64,000 nucleotides of DNA, from NCBI GenBank assembly GCA_032164245.1, contig JAVMKO010000006.1, positions 34,250,319 to 34,314,318 on the forward strand. Direction: 5' to 3'. Below, in pieces: positions 1 to 11,232 of the stretch. Positions within the stretch are counted from its first letter, which is position 1, and the number at the start of each line of letters is the position of its first letter. The translations under genes and the position numbers were made by a program. The notes under the pieces are model-generated. The model was given only the letters and a program-made list of their open reading frames with translations, had not been told where the DNA came from and searched no databases. The DNA comes from Sternotherus odoratus. Its lineage: Eukaryota > Chordata > Testudines > Kinosternidae.

Positions 1-130
1 ATTTTTCTGTCAGAAAATGGTTTCTTTAACAAAGCCAATATTTGTGAAAAGAAGTGTCCATTTTTGTTCAAAAACATTTTTTTTTGTCAAAACAAATTTT
101 TCTTGAAGAAAAAAAAATTAAAAGAAATCC
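1..130. other. A/T-rich low-complexity start of window
   Basis: A/T-rich stretch with runs of T and A that partly mirror each other (TTTTTGTTCAAAAACA-like segments). It resembles the edge of a fold-back repeat cut by the window boundary. No frame or RNA gene is visible. Confidence 0.4.
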
Positions 131-1689
131 ACAATGAAAGCCTTTCCTAGGGGAAAAAGGTCCTTTGCAGACCAGCTCCAGCCATGATGTTGGCATTGCA
201 GACTGCGCACACTAGACAGAGATCCACTGTATGTTACAGATAGAAAATGCAAGCATAGTGTATGTACGCTCATGTCTCCCTCTACTGGCCAGCCCTTTGA
301 CTAAAACAGCCTGCAACTTGCAGCTAAGAAAGTTTACAGTTCAAACAGCAGAGGCTTGTATCTGTTTGAATTCCTGCTGATGACCATGGTGTCTGTATGC
401 ATGCAGCTCTCCTGCTGCATGAACTTTATTCTTCCCTGACTTGAGTTGGCCGCTATGCCTTTTCAGTAGAAGGCAGAGCTGCACTCTAGTCTGCTTTTAA
501 CCACAGGGGGTTTGTCGTAAGTTGGTTATGGGCCCAAGCAGTCACAACCAGATCTGGATCAGCATCTAAGCTACCCAGAGACTGTTTGCATCTGGGTTTG
601 GGACCAGACCCATCTCTACCATGATGAAAGGCAATTGTGAAGGAGTCCTTCTAATGTGTCTCTTTGAGAAGTTAGTTACCCTGGCTACCGAAATAGAGCA
701 GCCTTGTTCAGAGTCTCAAAGCAAAAGGTATCAGCCCTTGGAGTCAAGCCCAGGGTCTGCCACGTGGCTTTTCACTACCACCCAACTCCACCTCACCCCT
801 GGGGATGGGTTCTAGGCCAAAAAATCTGGAGAAAAATTGGTCTAGAGGAACCTATAGGCATGGCTGGAGGTCAGGTTCTTTGTCTCTGTAGTCACATCAT
901 TTGCACAGTAACCCACACTGCTTTGCTTTCACACGGTGATGTGTCAACACTGGCGCTTATGCAAGTGGGTGCACACATCCCATTTTTATTTGCCACACCA
1001 AGCCTAGGCCCAAAGAATGGCCCACACAGCAGTCACAGTAACACCATGTGGTGATTTAGTGAACGCAGCAGGAAGGTGCAGGGGCTCTATCTCTTGGAGC
1101 AAATATTCTGTTCGTACATGGCAGGGTTTCTTCTTAGCAGTGGTGGATAAGCATCATTGACCAGTGGAGACGGGCAGCTGGACAATGCAGCGAGAGGGAG
1201 TGGCCAGCACTTCCATTCTTTCTTTCTCCATGGCCATCCAAAACAATGCTCCCTTTCATTTGCCACCTTGTACTGCTTGCTGCTTCCCATCTGCACACAG
1301 AAAATGAGCAATTCCGTAGCTGACTCTCCATGGCACTCAGCACCGCCATCCCAATGTGCTCTTTAGGCCTGTTACATAGTCACACACTCAATCACTCCAA
1401 GTCATAAATTTGGCTGATAGCATGTCATGGAGCCAGGCACAGGGGCAAATGCTGAGCAAACTACAGATCTATGAGCCTCAATCAATGTCCCTCAGTCCTG
1501 ATCTGCAACTCTCCACCTTCCAGATAGCACTGAGGGTATGTTAATATTGAATGTGTGTGTTTACCTTGCAGCATCTCATAGGTCTGGCTGCTGTTGGCAC
1601 AACAGACTTTCAGGTGGTCTCATCCGTTAACATGATTGAAGATGCAAAGCACTAAATACCTAAGGTCTCTACCATCTTTAACTTAACAC
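131..1689. other. Intergenic DNA, no gene seen
   Basis: Mixed-composition unique sequence. The open frames here are short, overlap on both strands and contain no recognisable domain. No splice-bounded exon, tRNA or repeat family was recognised. Confidence 0.5.
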
Positions 1690-1756
1690 CCCAGCAAGGG
1701 CTGTTAGTATCATTGTCCCCAATTTACAGGGGGGGAAACTGAGACCAAAGTCAGAA
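1690..1756 (-). repeat. MIR-like SINE fragment
   Basis: Contains the reverse complement of the MIR 3' core (a CCCCAATTTACAG then GGGGAAACTGAG arrangement). Only this short part can be recognised. Confidence 0.45.
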
Positions 1757-1889
1757 GTGGATGCTAATTTCAGGGTGCCCACTTTGAGACAGGTCGGGAT
1801 TGATTGACAGAGTTGCTGAATCCCAATCAAGCCAGCAGACTTCAGTGAAAGAGTAACGGGCACAACCAGAGTTCTCCTGAGGATGGGGC

Positions 1890-2260
1890 CCAGAACTCTC
1901 CCTTTCCTGCCCTGTACCCCACCCCATACTCTCCCACATTCTCTCCCTCTGCCCCCAGAGCCATACAATCCCCTGGACTCCTGCTCTATGCCCATTCCCC
2001 TCCTCCTGCCCCACACCCAACACTGTACACTTCCCCCACAGCCAGCTCTGAGCTCTCCCCTCTGTGCCCTGCCCCACAGTCTCCCCACCCCACACCCAGC
2101 GCTGAACTCTAACCAGAGAAGAAGTCAGGCTGAAGAGCACCTCTTCCCCCCCCCCCCCCCCCCAGGCAGTTCTGAGAGCCCCAGACCCCATTCTCCTGCT
2201 GCATCTCTACTTCCTGAGACAGCTCCACAAGCCTGGCTCCAAATCCTCCCACCCTCCCGG
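1890..2260. repeat. Pyrimidine-rich tract with poly-C run
   Basis: C/T-dominated stretch of CCCCA/CTCTCC words, ending in an uninterrupted run of 18 C at 2146-2163. The proline/serine-rich open frames on + and glycine/tryptophan-rich frames on - are products of the composition. The complementary G run could form a quadruplex. Confidence 0.7.
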
Positions 2261-3217
2261 GGCACCAGGAGACATGCCCATGAGCACCCGAATGACTGCA
2301 AAGATGGGGGCCCAAGCAGGCACATGTGGTCACAGCCAGCACCATGCAAATTTAGCCCAGCCATATTTCCATCATGACAGAGGGGTAGCTAGGCCAAACC
2401 AACGTCAAGCCCAAGGGAGGGCCTGGGCCTGCTCACTCCCTCCTATACCCTTGGTGTGTAAACAATTGCACTCACCATCAGAGCATTCCCTATCATCAGA
2501 GCGTGGCATATCAGGACCGGAGCTCTAATGCTACTGATCTGATCACTTCTTCGGTCCCATGCTGGCCTGTCTGTCTGGGCCTTCCATGGCCCTCCAGCCA
2601 GGTCACCTCTTAAGTTCAATCCCTTCCGAGGTAAGAAAAGTCCAACTGTAAATCCAAGTAAATATCCAAACCAAGAATTCTTCTGCCCCTCTTGGGCTAC
2701 ATTAGAGTGCTCTGCTCTTTGCCCTTACTCCTGAACTCCATAGGGCCCTTCTGTACTGCTTCATCCTGGCAGGTTACCCCACTGCTTCCTTTCCCCAGGG
2801 ACTGCACCAGCTTCCCTCAGGAATATCCCTTCTTCTTTCAGGGTCCCACACTGGAGCCTGACCTGCTCCCTGTGGTTCTCTTCAGCCTGACTTCACCCAG
2901 CCCTTCACCCAGCAGTGGGGCCTCCTCTTCTGTCTCCTAGGTCTGCCCTATGACTGATTTCTCCTCCCTCGGTGTCTTCGCCTTGACCCTTCCACAGCTG
3001 GGATCACTAATTGTAATTGAGTCCTCATGGGGGGGGGGGGAGGGAATAACTGCTAGGTGATAGGCAAGACCCAGCCTCTCTCCCTTAAAGGGCCAGCCAA
3101 CCTATGACATGATGCTCCGCACTTGAGAGCTCACTAGTGCAGCATCCAAAGTTAGTGGACAATTTTGAATATTTTAATCTAAGGGGGTATGTACATGTGG
3201 GCTAATGCATCCTACAG
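2261..3217. other. Intergenic DNA, no gene seen
   Basis: Moderately C/T-rich unique sequence with a short G run near 3030-3040. Nothing recognised as coding or as a known repeat. Confidence 0.45.
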
Positions 3218-3432
3218 GGCTGTGATTTCTAAAGCACACTGATGTGTTGCACTTTAATCGGTCCATGTAGATGCTGTTGGTGCACGTTAAGTGTTCCCTA
3301 GGGCACTTTAATACAGGACTGTTTCAAGCAGCTCTATGTTAAAGCACAGGAGGGACCATTAGATGTACATCCACAGGGTCTACTTGGACCAATTAATGTG
3401 CAACAAGTTAGCAAGCTTTAGAAATCACACCC
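3218..3432. mobile_element. Fold-back MITE with 18-bp terminal inverted repeats
   Basis: The left end GGCTGTGATTTCTAAAGC (3218-3235) is the near-exact reverse complement of the right end (3415-3432), with one mismatch. The ends enclose ~180 bp with further inverted words. No coding capacity. This is the structure of a non-autonomous DNA element; family not assigned. Confidence 0.6.
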
Positions 3433-3749
3433 CCGTGGTGTGCATCCGTGGCACCCACAGTCATATGTACGTTATGCTCAGTACAGACCATGGCTGTCCA
3501 GAGGGGGCGTGAGCATCAGTTTGTCCCAGTCCCTGTTTGAACAGGCCCCTAACTGAGTGGCACTGCAACCTGGAGCACCACATTGCAACAGCATTCCCTG
3601 AAATTTGACCCGGCGGCCCCTCTGTTACAACCAGAGTGGTGCCATGAAAAGTAAAGTGAGAGTGATGCCGCTGTGTGTATTGTACCATGTCAAACATTTC
3701 TGGGGGCAGCCCTGGTGCACATTATACCACCTGTAAATAAACCCTAAGT

Positions 3750-3836
3750 GACATTCCTGAGTCCCTGGTACAGCTGGGACTAGAACCCAGAAGTCTAGTG
3801 TCAGGTCCCTGGCTCTAACCACTAGGCACACTCTCT
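3750..3836 (-). repeat. MIR-like SINE fragment
   Basis: Reads as the reverse complement of the MIR 5' tRNA-like part: a 'tagaacccagaagtctagtg' segment followed by 'ctctaaccactaggc'. Diverged and truncated. Confidence 0.5.
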
Positions 3837-5084
3837 CCCTCTCTCTGAATGGAGACCCAGGGATGTATTTATTCCCCTTTGGTTCTCTGTTAGTCTAATT
3901 CTCAGCAGATGGGTTTAAAGGACACTTGTCCATGTTGCTTTGTATTTTTTAAATTATTATTTCCTACATTCCTCCCCTTACATTTTATCTCCAGCACGAT
4001 CTAAAGCAGCAGCTATTGAGCCTGCCACTAAATCTGATCAAACTCTTGCTCTCCCTGTGGTGATAGGGGAAAATCTTTACTGCCAGTCTCTCTGCTACCT
4101 CACCTCCTGACACAATATTATTTCATCGTAACCTGTCCAGTGAGCAAATTGCCTCTTTGGCCACAGCACAGTCTCTGTACGAAGCCTGCTCTATTGATTC
4201 TGACACTGCGCTGGTGCACACAGGGCGATTCCAGGAGATGAGGGATCGATGAGAGCATAATTGCTCCCTTGCAGTCAGAACCAGGGAAGGGATGGGGAAA
4301 GGGCATGGGCATACGAGCACGGCTGAGAGCAGCTGATGCTGTTACTGGAGCTTCTCCTCTCTGGCACACAGGCCGCCCTGCTGCAGGGTGGGGTGAACAC
4401 AAGAACTCACAGGCTCAGCTGCCTCAGGCAGAGATTCTGGGTCATTCCAGCAGCACTGAGTCTGCGCGGGCTTTGGGAATAGCGAAAACCAGTCAAAAGA
4501 GAATGGGAACAGAGAGGGCTTGGGTTCCAGGAAAGGAATACTGAGGGCAGGGATGATTGGCAAGAACTCGACTGCAGAGCAAATATTCCCCCTAAGAGCT
4601 ACTGCAAACTAGTGCCTGAATCAGCACTGCTCAAATATTCCTGGATGAAATACAGGGCTGCAGGGACTACTTGCCAGTATTTACCCTCAGGCTGCACCTA
4701 ATGCCACACAATGGAGCCAGCTACAGGTGTTCATGTCTTTAATATGGAGCCTGCAGGGACTAGAGTCCCCAGAATGCAATGCTTCACAGCATGCTAGGAC
4801 CAGCAATCTCTGCAGGCTACTCCTCTGTATTAACAATGAACATACGTTTCTTCAGTCCCAATCAGGCCATCCACTCCAATATCATGCCTCTGACAATATT
4901 CTGTTTCAGATGAAGTTATAAACTCCACATTGTGAACAATTACTTAACAAGCGAACAATGGAAAAATATCCCGAGCATGATCAGCTAATGTTCTACACTT
5001 GTTAAACCTATCTATGGTAACTGCCAATATTATTCATGATCATATAAATGGATAATCCTGTTTGGAATTCCATTAATGGCTACA
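3837..5084. other. Intergenic DNA, no gene seen
   Basis: Unique-looking sequence. Overlapping frames on both strands around 4118-4563 have no recognisable domain. Confidence 0.45.
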
Positions 5085-5345
5085 ACAAACCTTGAGGCAG
5101 TGAGTTCCACAGAGTGGTAACATTTTCTTCTATTCTCTTTAAACCTGTTTCACTCAATGCTGCTATTGTTTGTGTATTATGACTTTGGGTAAATAAGCAA
5201 CCCTGATTTTCCTTTTTTCTCCCATCATTATTTCATATAATTTGATCGTGTCCCTCCCCCACAAATCAAACAGTCCTTATCTTTTCCATCTCTCTTGATA
5301 TGCAAGACTTTCTGGGCTTCTTATCATTTCTGTTGCCCTGAAAGC
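5085..5345 (-). mobile_element. CR1/L3-type LINE fragment (antisense)
   Basis: The antisense of a CR1-type RT C-terminus is recognisable: 'gcagtgagttccacagagtggtaac', then a 'tgactttgggtaaataagcaaccctgatttt' stretch, and 'tcatttctgttgccctgaa' at the far end. Heavily diverged, with no open frame, so an old insertion. Confidence 0.55.
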
Positions 5346-5699
5346 TGCAGTGGCCACACTTGGACCTAAACAATTTTTTTCTGTAATGTTTTCATTCTCA
5401 GTGCTGCCTGTCAGATTAAAAATTAACTGCATCATTTAACTTCAAATCTCAGACACTAAACTTCTCAATTCATCCACACACAGGAAACGATTCCACATGT
5501 TCAGCTCACATGGCCTTTCTCTTAACAATACTATAATAGACCCAGCAACATCAGGCCTTGATGTTATTGGGTTAACCAAATGGTGGTGGTTGTTTTTTCC
5601 TTTTGTAAGTCCTCTGTGTTGGTTTTATCATATTATTGAGTTTCCTTTCAGAAGAGCAATTCAGCGCCAAAGTGGGATTTAAAATGTTAAAGGGGCATT

Positions 5700-5815
5700 G
5701 TCCAGTGGTTTGAGACACGTAAATTCCTGCTCTGACACTGACTCGCTGTGTGGTCTTGGGTACTCAGTTCCCTGCTCTGTGCCACGGTTTCTCCACCAGT
5801 AAAATGTGGCTCGTG
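5700..5815 (+). repeat. MIR-like SINE
   Basis: Successive MIR landmarks can be read: 'ccagtggtttgagacac' (A-box-like), 'ctgacactgactcgctgtgt' (CORE region) and 'tttctccaccagtaaaatg' (3' part). Orientation is +. Ancient and diverged. Confidence 0.65.
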
Positions 5816-6177
5816 ATATACATATTACCATAGTTAATTAGGTCAGGTAAGAAGGAAATGTCCCTTTTCCCTACAATCTTAATTAAACTGAATTTGTGAG
5901 TAGGGTTTGGGGGGCAAGACATTAATATGTACAAGGGAACAACTTCATCCCTGGTGTAACTGAAAGTACACAAGGGAGAACTCTGACTCAGGGACAGGAG
6001 AATAGCTGTTGGAGGAGGGTAGCTATTCCTTACAACAGCTCTTTTGAGCTGATCAGTTTCACATGTTGGCTGGGTTTTATTTGTTCTCACTTCATATTTA
6101 TTATCTGAATGTTCTCTCTTGGATTATCACCCAAGTGATCATATACAATAAAGCATTTCCATGGGGCTCTTGTGGGT

Positions 6178-6342
6178 AAGTCTTATTATCCCCATTTGAC
6201 AGATGGGAAAACATATACAAAGAGCGAGAGAGGGAGAGTAACTTGCACAAGATCAGACAGACAGAATCTGTGGCAGTGCCAGGATCAGAAGCCAGGTCTC
6301 TGGAGACCCAGTGCCCTATCCACTGGGCTGCACTGCTTCTCT
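6178..6342 (-). repeat. MIR-like SINE (antisense)
   Basis: Reverse-complement MIR: 'attatccccatttgacagat', then 'taacttgcacaagatcagac', then 'ccagtgccctatccactgg'. One of the longer MIR copies in the window. Confidence 0.65.
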
Positions 6343-8574
6343 ACTTCTTCCAGAGAAGATCATTTGGAGGACATTTGTACAGTGCTTTGAAGATAAAAAG
6401 CACAAAGTACTATTCTCTCTCATTGTCTTGAATATCAGAAGCTCCAGGTAAGGCAGGATCTCAAAATGCATAAACTTGGCATTGCTTGGGCCATTACAAC
6501 ATCTACTGATGCTTCCAAGCGTGGATGCATCCAAACTGGATCCAAACACCTTGCACTATGGAAAAGTTCAGATCCAGGATAGGCTGGAGTTTCAGTGCAG
6601 AAGGAGCTCCTTCCCAAAGACAGAAAAGAGTCTCAACAGGCTGGTACAGGAAGAAACAGAGAGTCTAGGGCTTTCCATGCTAAGACTCCAAAACGTTTTT
6701 ACCCCTGCAATGACTAAAGGAGAATTAATGCCTGACATGGTGTTCTTGTTGTGTCTGTGTTCGTGGGTGATGCTCCATCACTGACACAGCCTGTTTACAT
6801 TTCCAGCTTTATAGAGTCATACGGGGAGTAAATCCAAGTGATTTATTGTCTAAACACCTGGTGACAGCTGGATGCTCTCCTGTGCTCACACAGCTAGGGC
6901 TGGAGCATTTTATCTCACCTCTGATCAATCACCAAGCGCCACAAATGCATACTCGTGCCAGCAATGCCCCGGCGGGGGCGGTGGTGATGGTCCAGTGGAA
7001 TGCGGAGGGCGAGGGCTGGGATAAATTGGAAAGTGATTGCTTCAGTGTGTTCACTTTGTAGCAGGGAATAATCTGAGCTACAAAGTTTGGATCCAAATAC
7101 AAACTTCTCCAGAGCTGGTCACAAGAGAGAGACAGAGCGAGATTCAAACTTTCCCAGCTTTGGAATTGGGGTTCTCACCTGAGACCATCTCTGCTTATCA
7201 GCTTTTACTCCACAGACTTTCCCCCCAAATGTCAGGACATTTCCAGGAGTGAGGATTCCTAGCTCAACATCCGCATGGAGTGCTACTATGGTGACATTTT
7301 CAGTGGGCTAGTTTTCAATTCTTCCTCCAGAAATGGATGCTTGTTGGTGAAGTATGGTCATCTTTGCACGTTAGGCTGGACAAATATATTTTACATCCTC
7401 TTCTTGTTGCACCACAATGTCAGAAAGGAATCTTTGTCCCACTGATGATGCCAAGTCATGATCTCACCACTAAAGGTTTTGATGTGTGACATCCCAGAAA
7501 TCCTCATGTATTTCAAGGCACTTCCATGTCCTGAAAGCTCAGCTTGCAAGATGTTGGATGACCTTCCTTCAAAACCAAGTGCTGACCCAAGCCCCGACCC
7601 AACCAGCTGTGTACCTGTGGTCACTGGCCTTTTCACTTCCTAGATATACTGCTGCCTAGCTTCTAGGTACCACAGTAAGCAGTGTAAATGGCCTGTCAGT
7701 GCTGTCACTCACTCCACAGGTCTCAGGGAATCTCTGCCACCATCACTATGCAGGGGATGTCTGGCTCAGAAAAGTCCCATGAACCTGCCAGGCCTTCATC
7801 CATCACTAGAGCCAATCCTCCTTGTAAGTACTGCCTCTCACTTCCTGTTCTGGCAGGGACAGGAAAAGGAGGAACCAAAATTCCACTGCTGGCTTTATGG
7901 CCCAAGCTGGAGAAGGAAGCACCAGGAGTCCTGACAAAGAGAGTCTGGTTTAGGGAAATTCCCAGCTGGAGGGCAATGTAGCAGCTTTCCGCCATTGCTC
8001 ACAATGTAGGCTGGGGACGGGAGATCGACTGCATGTTGGTGGATACTCCCAGAGGCACTTGACCAATGGCAAGCACGCTACCGCCCGCGGCCCTTGCTAC
8101 CCCATTACATGGGATGCAGCATGCACTGCCACTTATCCCTCTCTCCTCCCGCCAGCGGAGCTATGTCCCCGCCCTTGCTTTTCCCCTCCTACTTCGGGGA
8201 ACCTGCCCCTCTGTCTGCACTAGAGCCCCACTCCCCACATACTGGGGGCAGAAGGACATGAATTGTGCCTGGCCTCTACACAAGAGGGCAGATGGCTTCT
8301 TTTCCCTATTCACCTCCCCACTACACTGAGGGTTAGGCTGGCACGATCCAGCCCACGTGTGGAGATAGTTTGGATAAGCAGAGACACCTGACAAAGCAAA
8401 ATGTTTTGTAATTACATTTCCAACTTCCCCAAGCTTCAAGCGCGGTGGGAGAGGACAGGAATGGGGAGACCGTGTCACTTCATGTTCTGGGCCAGGGTCA
8501 GGTTTGCTATTATTTTATCCAAGCTCATTCACCCATCCTGAATTCTTCCCAAGGTCACAGACAGTCTAGCTAGT
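6343..8574. other. Intergenic DNA, no gene seen
   Basis: About 2.2 kb without recognised repeats or coding domains. Several 60-105-codon frames lie on both strands, overlap, and show no motif. Confidence 0.45.
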
Positions 8575-8838
8575 CACAAGGTGTGATTGCAGAGCGTGAA
8601 GATGTACCCAAGCTGGCTTTAATGTAGTGTGCTTGGGTAGCAGAGCAGTGAAGTCACAGCAGGACAGGCTGCAGCATGTTACACCAGCCACCCCTGCCCC
8701 CATAATGACTAGAATGGCTACCCCATGCTGAAGCCTGAGCTTCCATGTCTTCACTGCTCCAGTAACTAACTCAAAGCTAGCTCAGGTATGTCTATGTGAG
8801 CTACAATCAAACCCTGTGATTGTAGTGGGGATGTACCC
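8575..8838. mobile_element. MITE of the GTAC-TCTAC-ended family (5' end degraded)
   Basis: Contains the repeated inverted words of this family: GATTGCAG...GATGTACCC at the left, a central 'agcagtgaagtcacagcag', and 'ctagctcaggtatgtctatg' to 'gattgtagtggggatgtaccc' at the right. The same terminal words occur at 30394 and 37186. No coding capacity. Confidence 0.6.
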
Positions 8839-9589
8839 TGAGTCACTCTCTCTGATGCTTAAGACATCAAGCCAAAGAATTCCCTAATCAAACCTCTGTG
8901 TTGTGAGAAAACACAGGCAATGGAGCGCGCTATGAAACTCACAGCATTTTCCATCATACGCTCACCTCCTGCCTCCAGGCTGAGCTCACCACAAAGAGAA
9001 ACTGTCATCATCTGTAACTGAAATGCACGAATGCGGACATCATGGAGGGAAAACAAAGGCAAAACACAATGGTAGTCCACAGAGTCCCTTTTTTGAAGTT
9101 CCTGACAATACACAGCACCTATATGGTGCTTTCTATCCTTAGATCTCAAAGCAACTAACTTCACTGCCAAGCTGCGCTTGGAAAGGGCATTTCCATGTAC
9201 CTCAGTCCCAGAAAGATATTGACACATCAGAGGGACTTCAGAGAAAAGCAACATCAGTGATGAAGGAAATCTGGGTCTGATTTACAAGATAAAATTAAAA
9301 GAGCTCAAGTTATATATACAGTGTAGCTGGAGTGGGCACCTTAGACACATGCCTGATAGTAATTAATAGCAATTATTTAAATCATAATAAAAGACAAGTA
9401 AGTGAGTGACATGACAGTTGTCCAGAAGCCCTGGAAGAGAGTATACACCAAAGAGAGAGTTATATAAGGGGGCATAACTGGGAGGAATGGGGTGAAAATA
9501 AGATAGTGAAAGTCTAGGCTGGATATCAGAGTGCACATTACATGACTCGCCATCCTAAAACAAGCCCTGACAGAAAGACCCAGCACTGC
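8839..9589. other. Intergenic DNA, no gene seen
   Basis: Unique sequence. The 131-codon minus-strand frame (8859-9254) has no recognisable domain and no splice or promoter context. I treat it as chance. Confidence 0.45.
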
Positions 9590-9594
9590 ACCCA

Positions 9595-10266
9595 CTCTGC
9601 CTCAGTTTCCCCACAATTTCCAACCTGCTCCCACTGTAAAGGTGCTTTGCCACAGTGACTTGACCCTTCAGCTAAGACAGTCATGAACAAAAGTGCAGGG
9701 AATCCAAGTCTGAACCCAAGGAATCCAAGTCTGAAAACAGCACCCAAATTAAAGCAACTTTGGCCCCCTGGGCTCAGCTGGCAGCCGCCTTTCTTACACA
9801 TGGGGTCCTAGCAGCAATGGCCTGGCTCAAGTCCAAAACCATCAAAACACAAAGTCCCAGTCCCAAACGGTGCCCCTTCTCACCTTCCCCTGGAGTCTGT
9901 CTTCTCTCCTCTAATCCAAGCATTCCTCTGCCCACCCTCTGGCTTCAGCTCCCACCCTTCCTGGGCTCCTTACCATCTCTCCTCTCGGCCCCTCCTGGGC
10001 TCCTTCAGCTCATTCTCTGCTCTTTCTCGAGCAGCCAGTCCCAGGCATTCCTGCTTAAGAGTCTTTCACAGGCCTCTGCCTGCCTTCTGCTCTCATCGGT
10101 CTCCTCACAGCCCTCCACTCTCCAGCCAGCTGGGGGGGGAGGGGGAGGGGGGCTTTCTTCCTCTTAAATCCAAGTCCAGCACAGGTGCAGCAGGACAGGA
10201 CTAATGGAACAGAGCTGACTGTCCTGAAGCCTTCTGGCCCTTAAAGAGGCAGGCCTCCCTGGTACA
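9595..10266 (-). other. C/T-rich block, possible LTR remnant, with G4-prone tract
   Basis: A ~670-bp pyrimidine-rich block. Read on the minus strand it starts TGTACCAGGGAGGCCTG, as a retroviral or Gypsy LTR could, but I cannot fix the other end or a target duplication. At 10132-10152 three long G runs separated by single A form a quadruplex-prone tract. The 135-codon plus frame across it is proline/serine/leucine-rich low complexity. Confidence 0.3.
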
Positions 10267-11144
10267 ACTTCCTAACAGTGATCTATTAGGAATAGTGGAA
10301 TTATCTCCTAGGGCAGAGATTTGAACTGTAGGAGTAACTTCATTCATTAGCTGTGAGCAGCAAGCTGTTACAGTTGCTGGGGTGAGCTGATAGAGGGAGA
10401 CAATCACCCACTAACCCAATGTATTACATGGGTATAAATGGAGGGTGAGGCCCCTGTTAAAAGAGCAGAGGAGCTGCTACTGTATTCCAGCCAAACTAGC
10501 CATACAGCCTTGGAGCGATTCAGCACAGAGTTCACATTCTTCATTACAGCATGTTCCAGAAAGCCAAAAATAGATCTAGATTAATAGATTAGATGGGCAA
10601 ACAGACTCCAGCTGCAGTGTCACCCTCCTGCTCCGAAGCCTCTTCCAGAATTAGTGGTAGCTTTGTTGCAGTTCAGTCCTGCAAGCTTTTCTGAGACCTG
10701 GGGTGAGACTGCTGTGACGGCAGGGAGAATACTTGTGTCTGTGGATCAGGGAAGTGAGAATCTCTTCTCATGGGTTCCATCACTATGAGGGGCACATTGT
10801 CTGATCGGGTCCCGATTTGTTTCTGTGAAGCTGTGTGACCGGAACCACTTGCATGTGCAGTTTGTGCACGGTGCACACTCAGGACTCACCCTACGACACC
10901 AATTTTAATTCAAGTACTACCACCCCCAGTGCACACCTCAAAGAACTGGAAATCAGACTACAAGGCACAACCTTAAACTAACCTTCCCGTGCTACATGAT
11001 TTAATCATTTAACAAGAATTATTGTCTGAAAATTACAATTAAACCCTACCGGAGCCAGGAAAAGAATGCAAAGCTGATTATGTACTCCAAATATCTTGGC
11101 TAGTGAAAAACACAAACAAGCATCTATTATAGATTGAAATTAAG
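10267..11144. other. Intergenic DNA, no gene seen
   Basis: Unique sequence, AT-richer towards 11000. No repeat family or coding domain recognised. Confidence 0.4.
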
Positions 11145-11149
11145 GGCTA

Positions 11150-11232
11150 GATCCTTAGCTGGTGTAAATGGGCAAAGTGCCATTGAAGTCAATGGAGCCA
11201 CATTGATTTACGCCAGCTAATGATGGGGCCTC
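11150..11232. repeat. Fold-back (palindromic) short repeat
   Basis: AGCTGGTGTAAAT (11157-11169) is mirrored by ATTTACGCCAGCT (11206-11218), with one mismatch. The near-palindromic CCATTGAAGTCAATGG lies at the centre. It matches the hairpin repeat type also seen at 15630-15677. Confidence 0.6.

Noticed and set aside
1883..2377. 164-codon proline-rich plus-strand frame
   Set aside because: C/T-rich low complexity with an 18-C run.
8859..9254. 131-codon minus-strand frame as a gene
   Set aside because: No domain, no start context, no splice sites; the neighbouring frame density fits chance.
9760..10167. 135-codon leucine/serine/proline-rich frame
   Set aside because: Compositional effect of a C/T-rich block.
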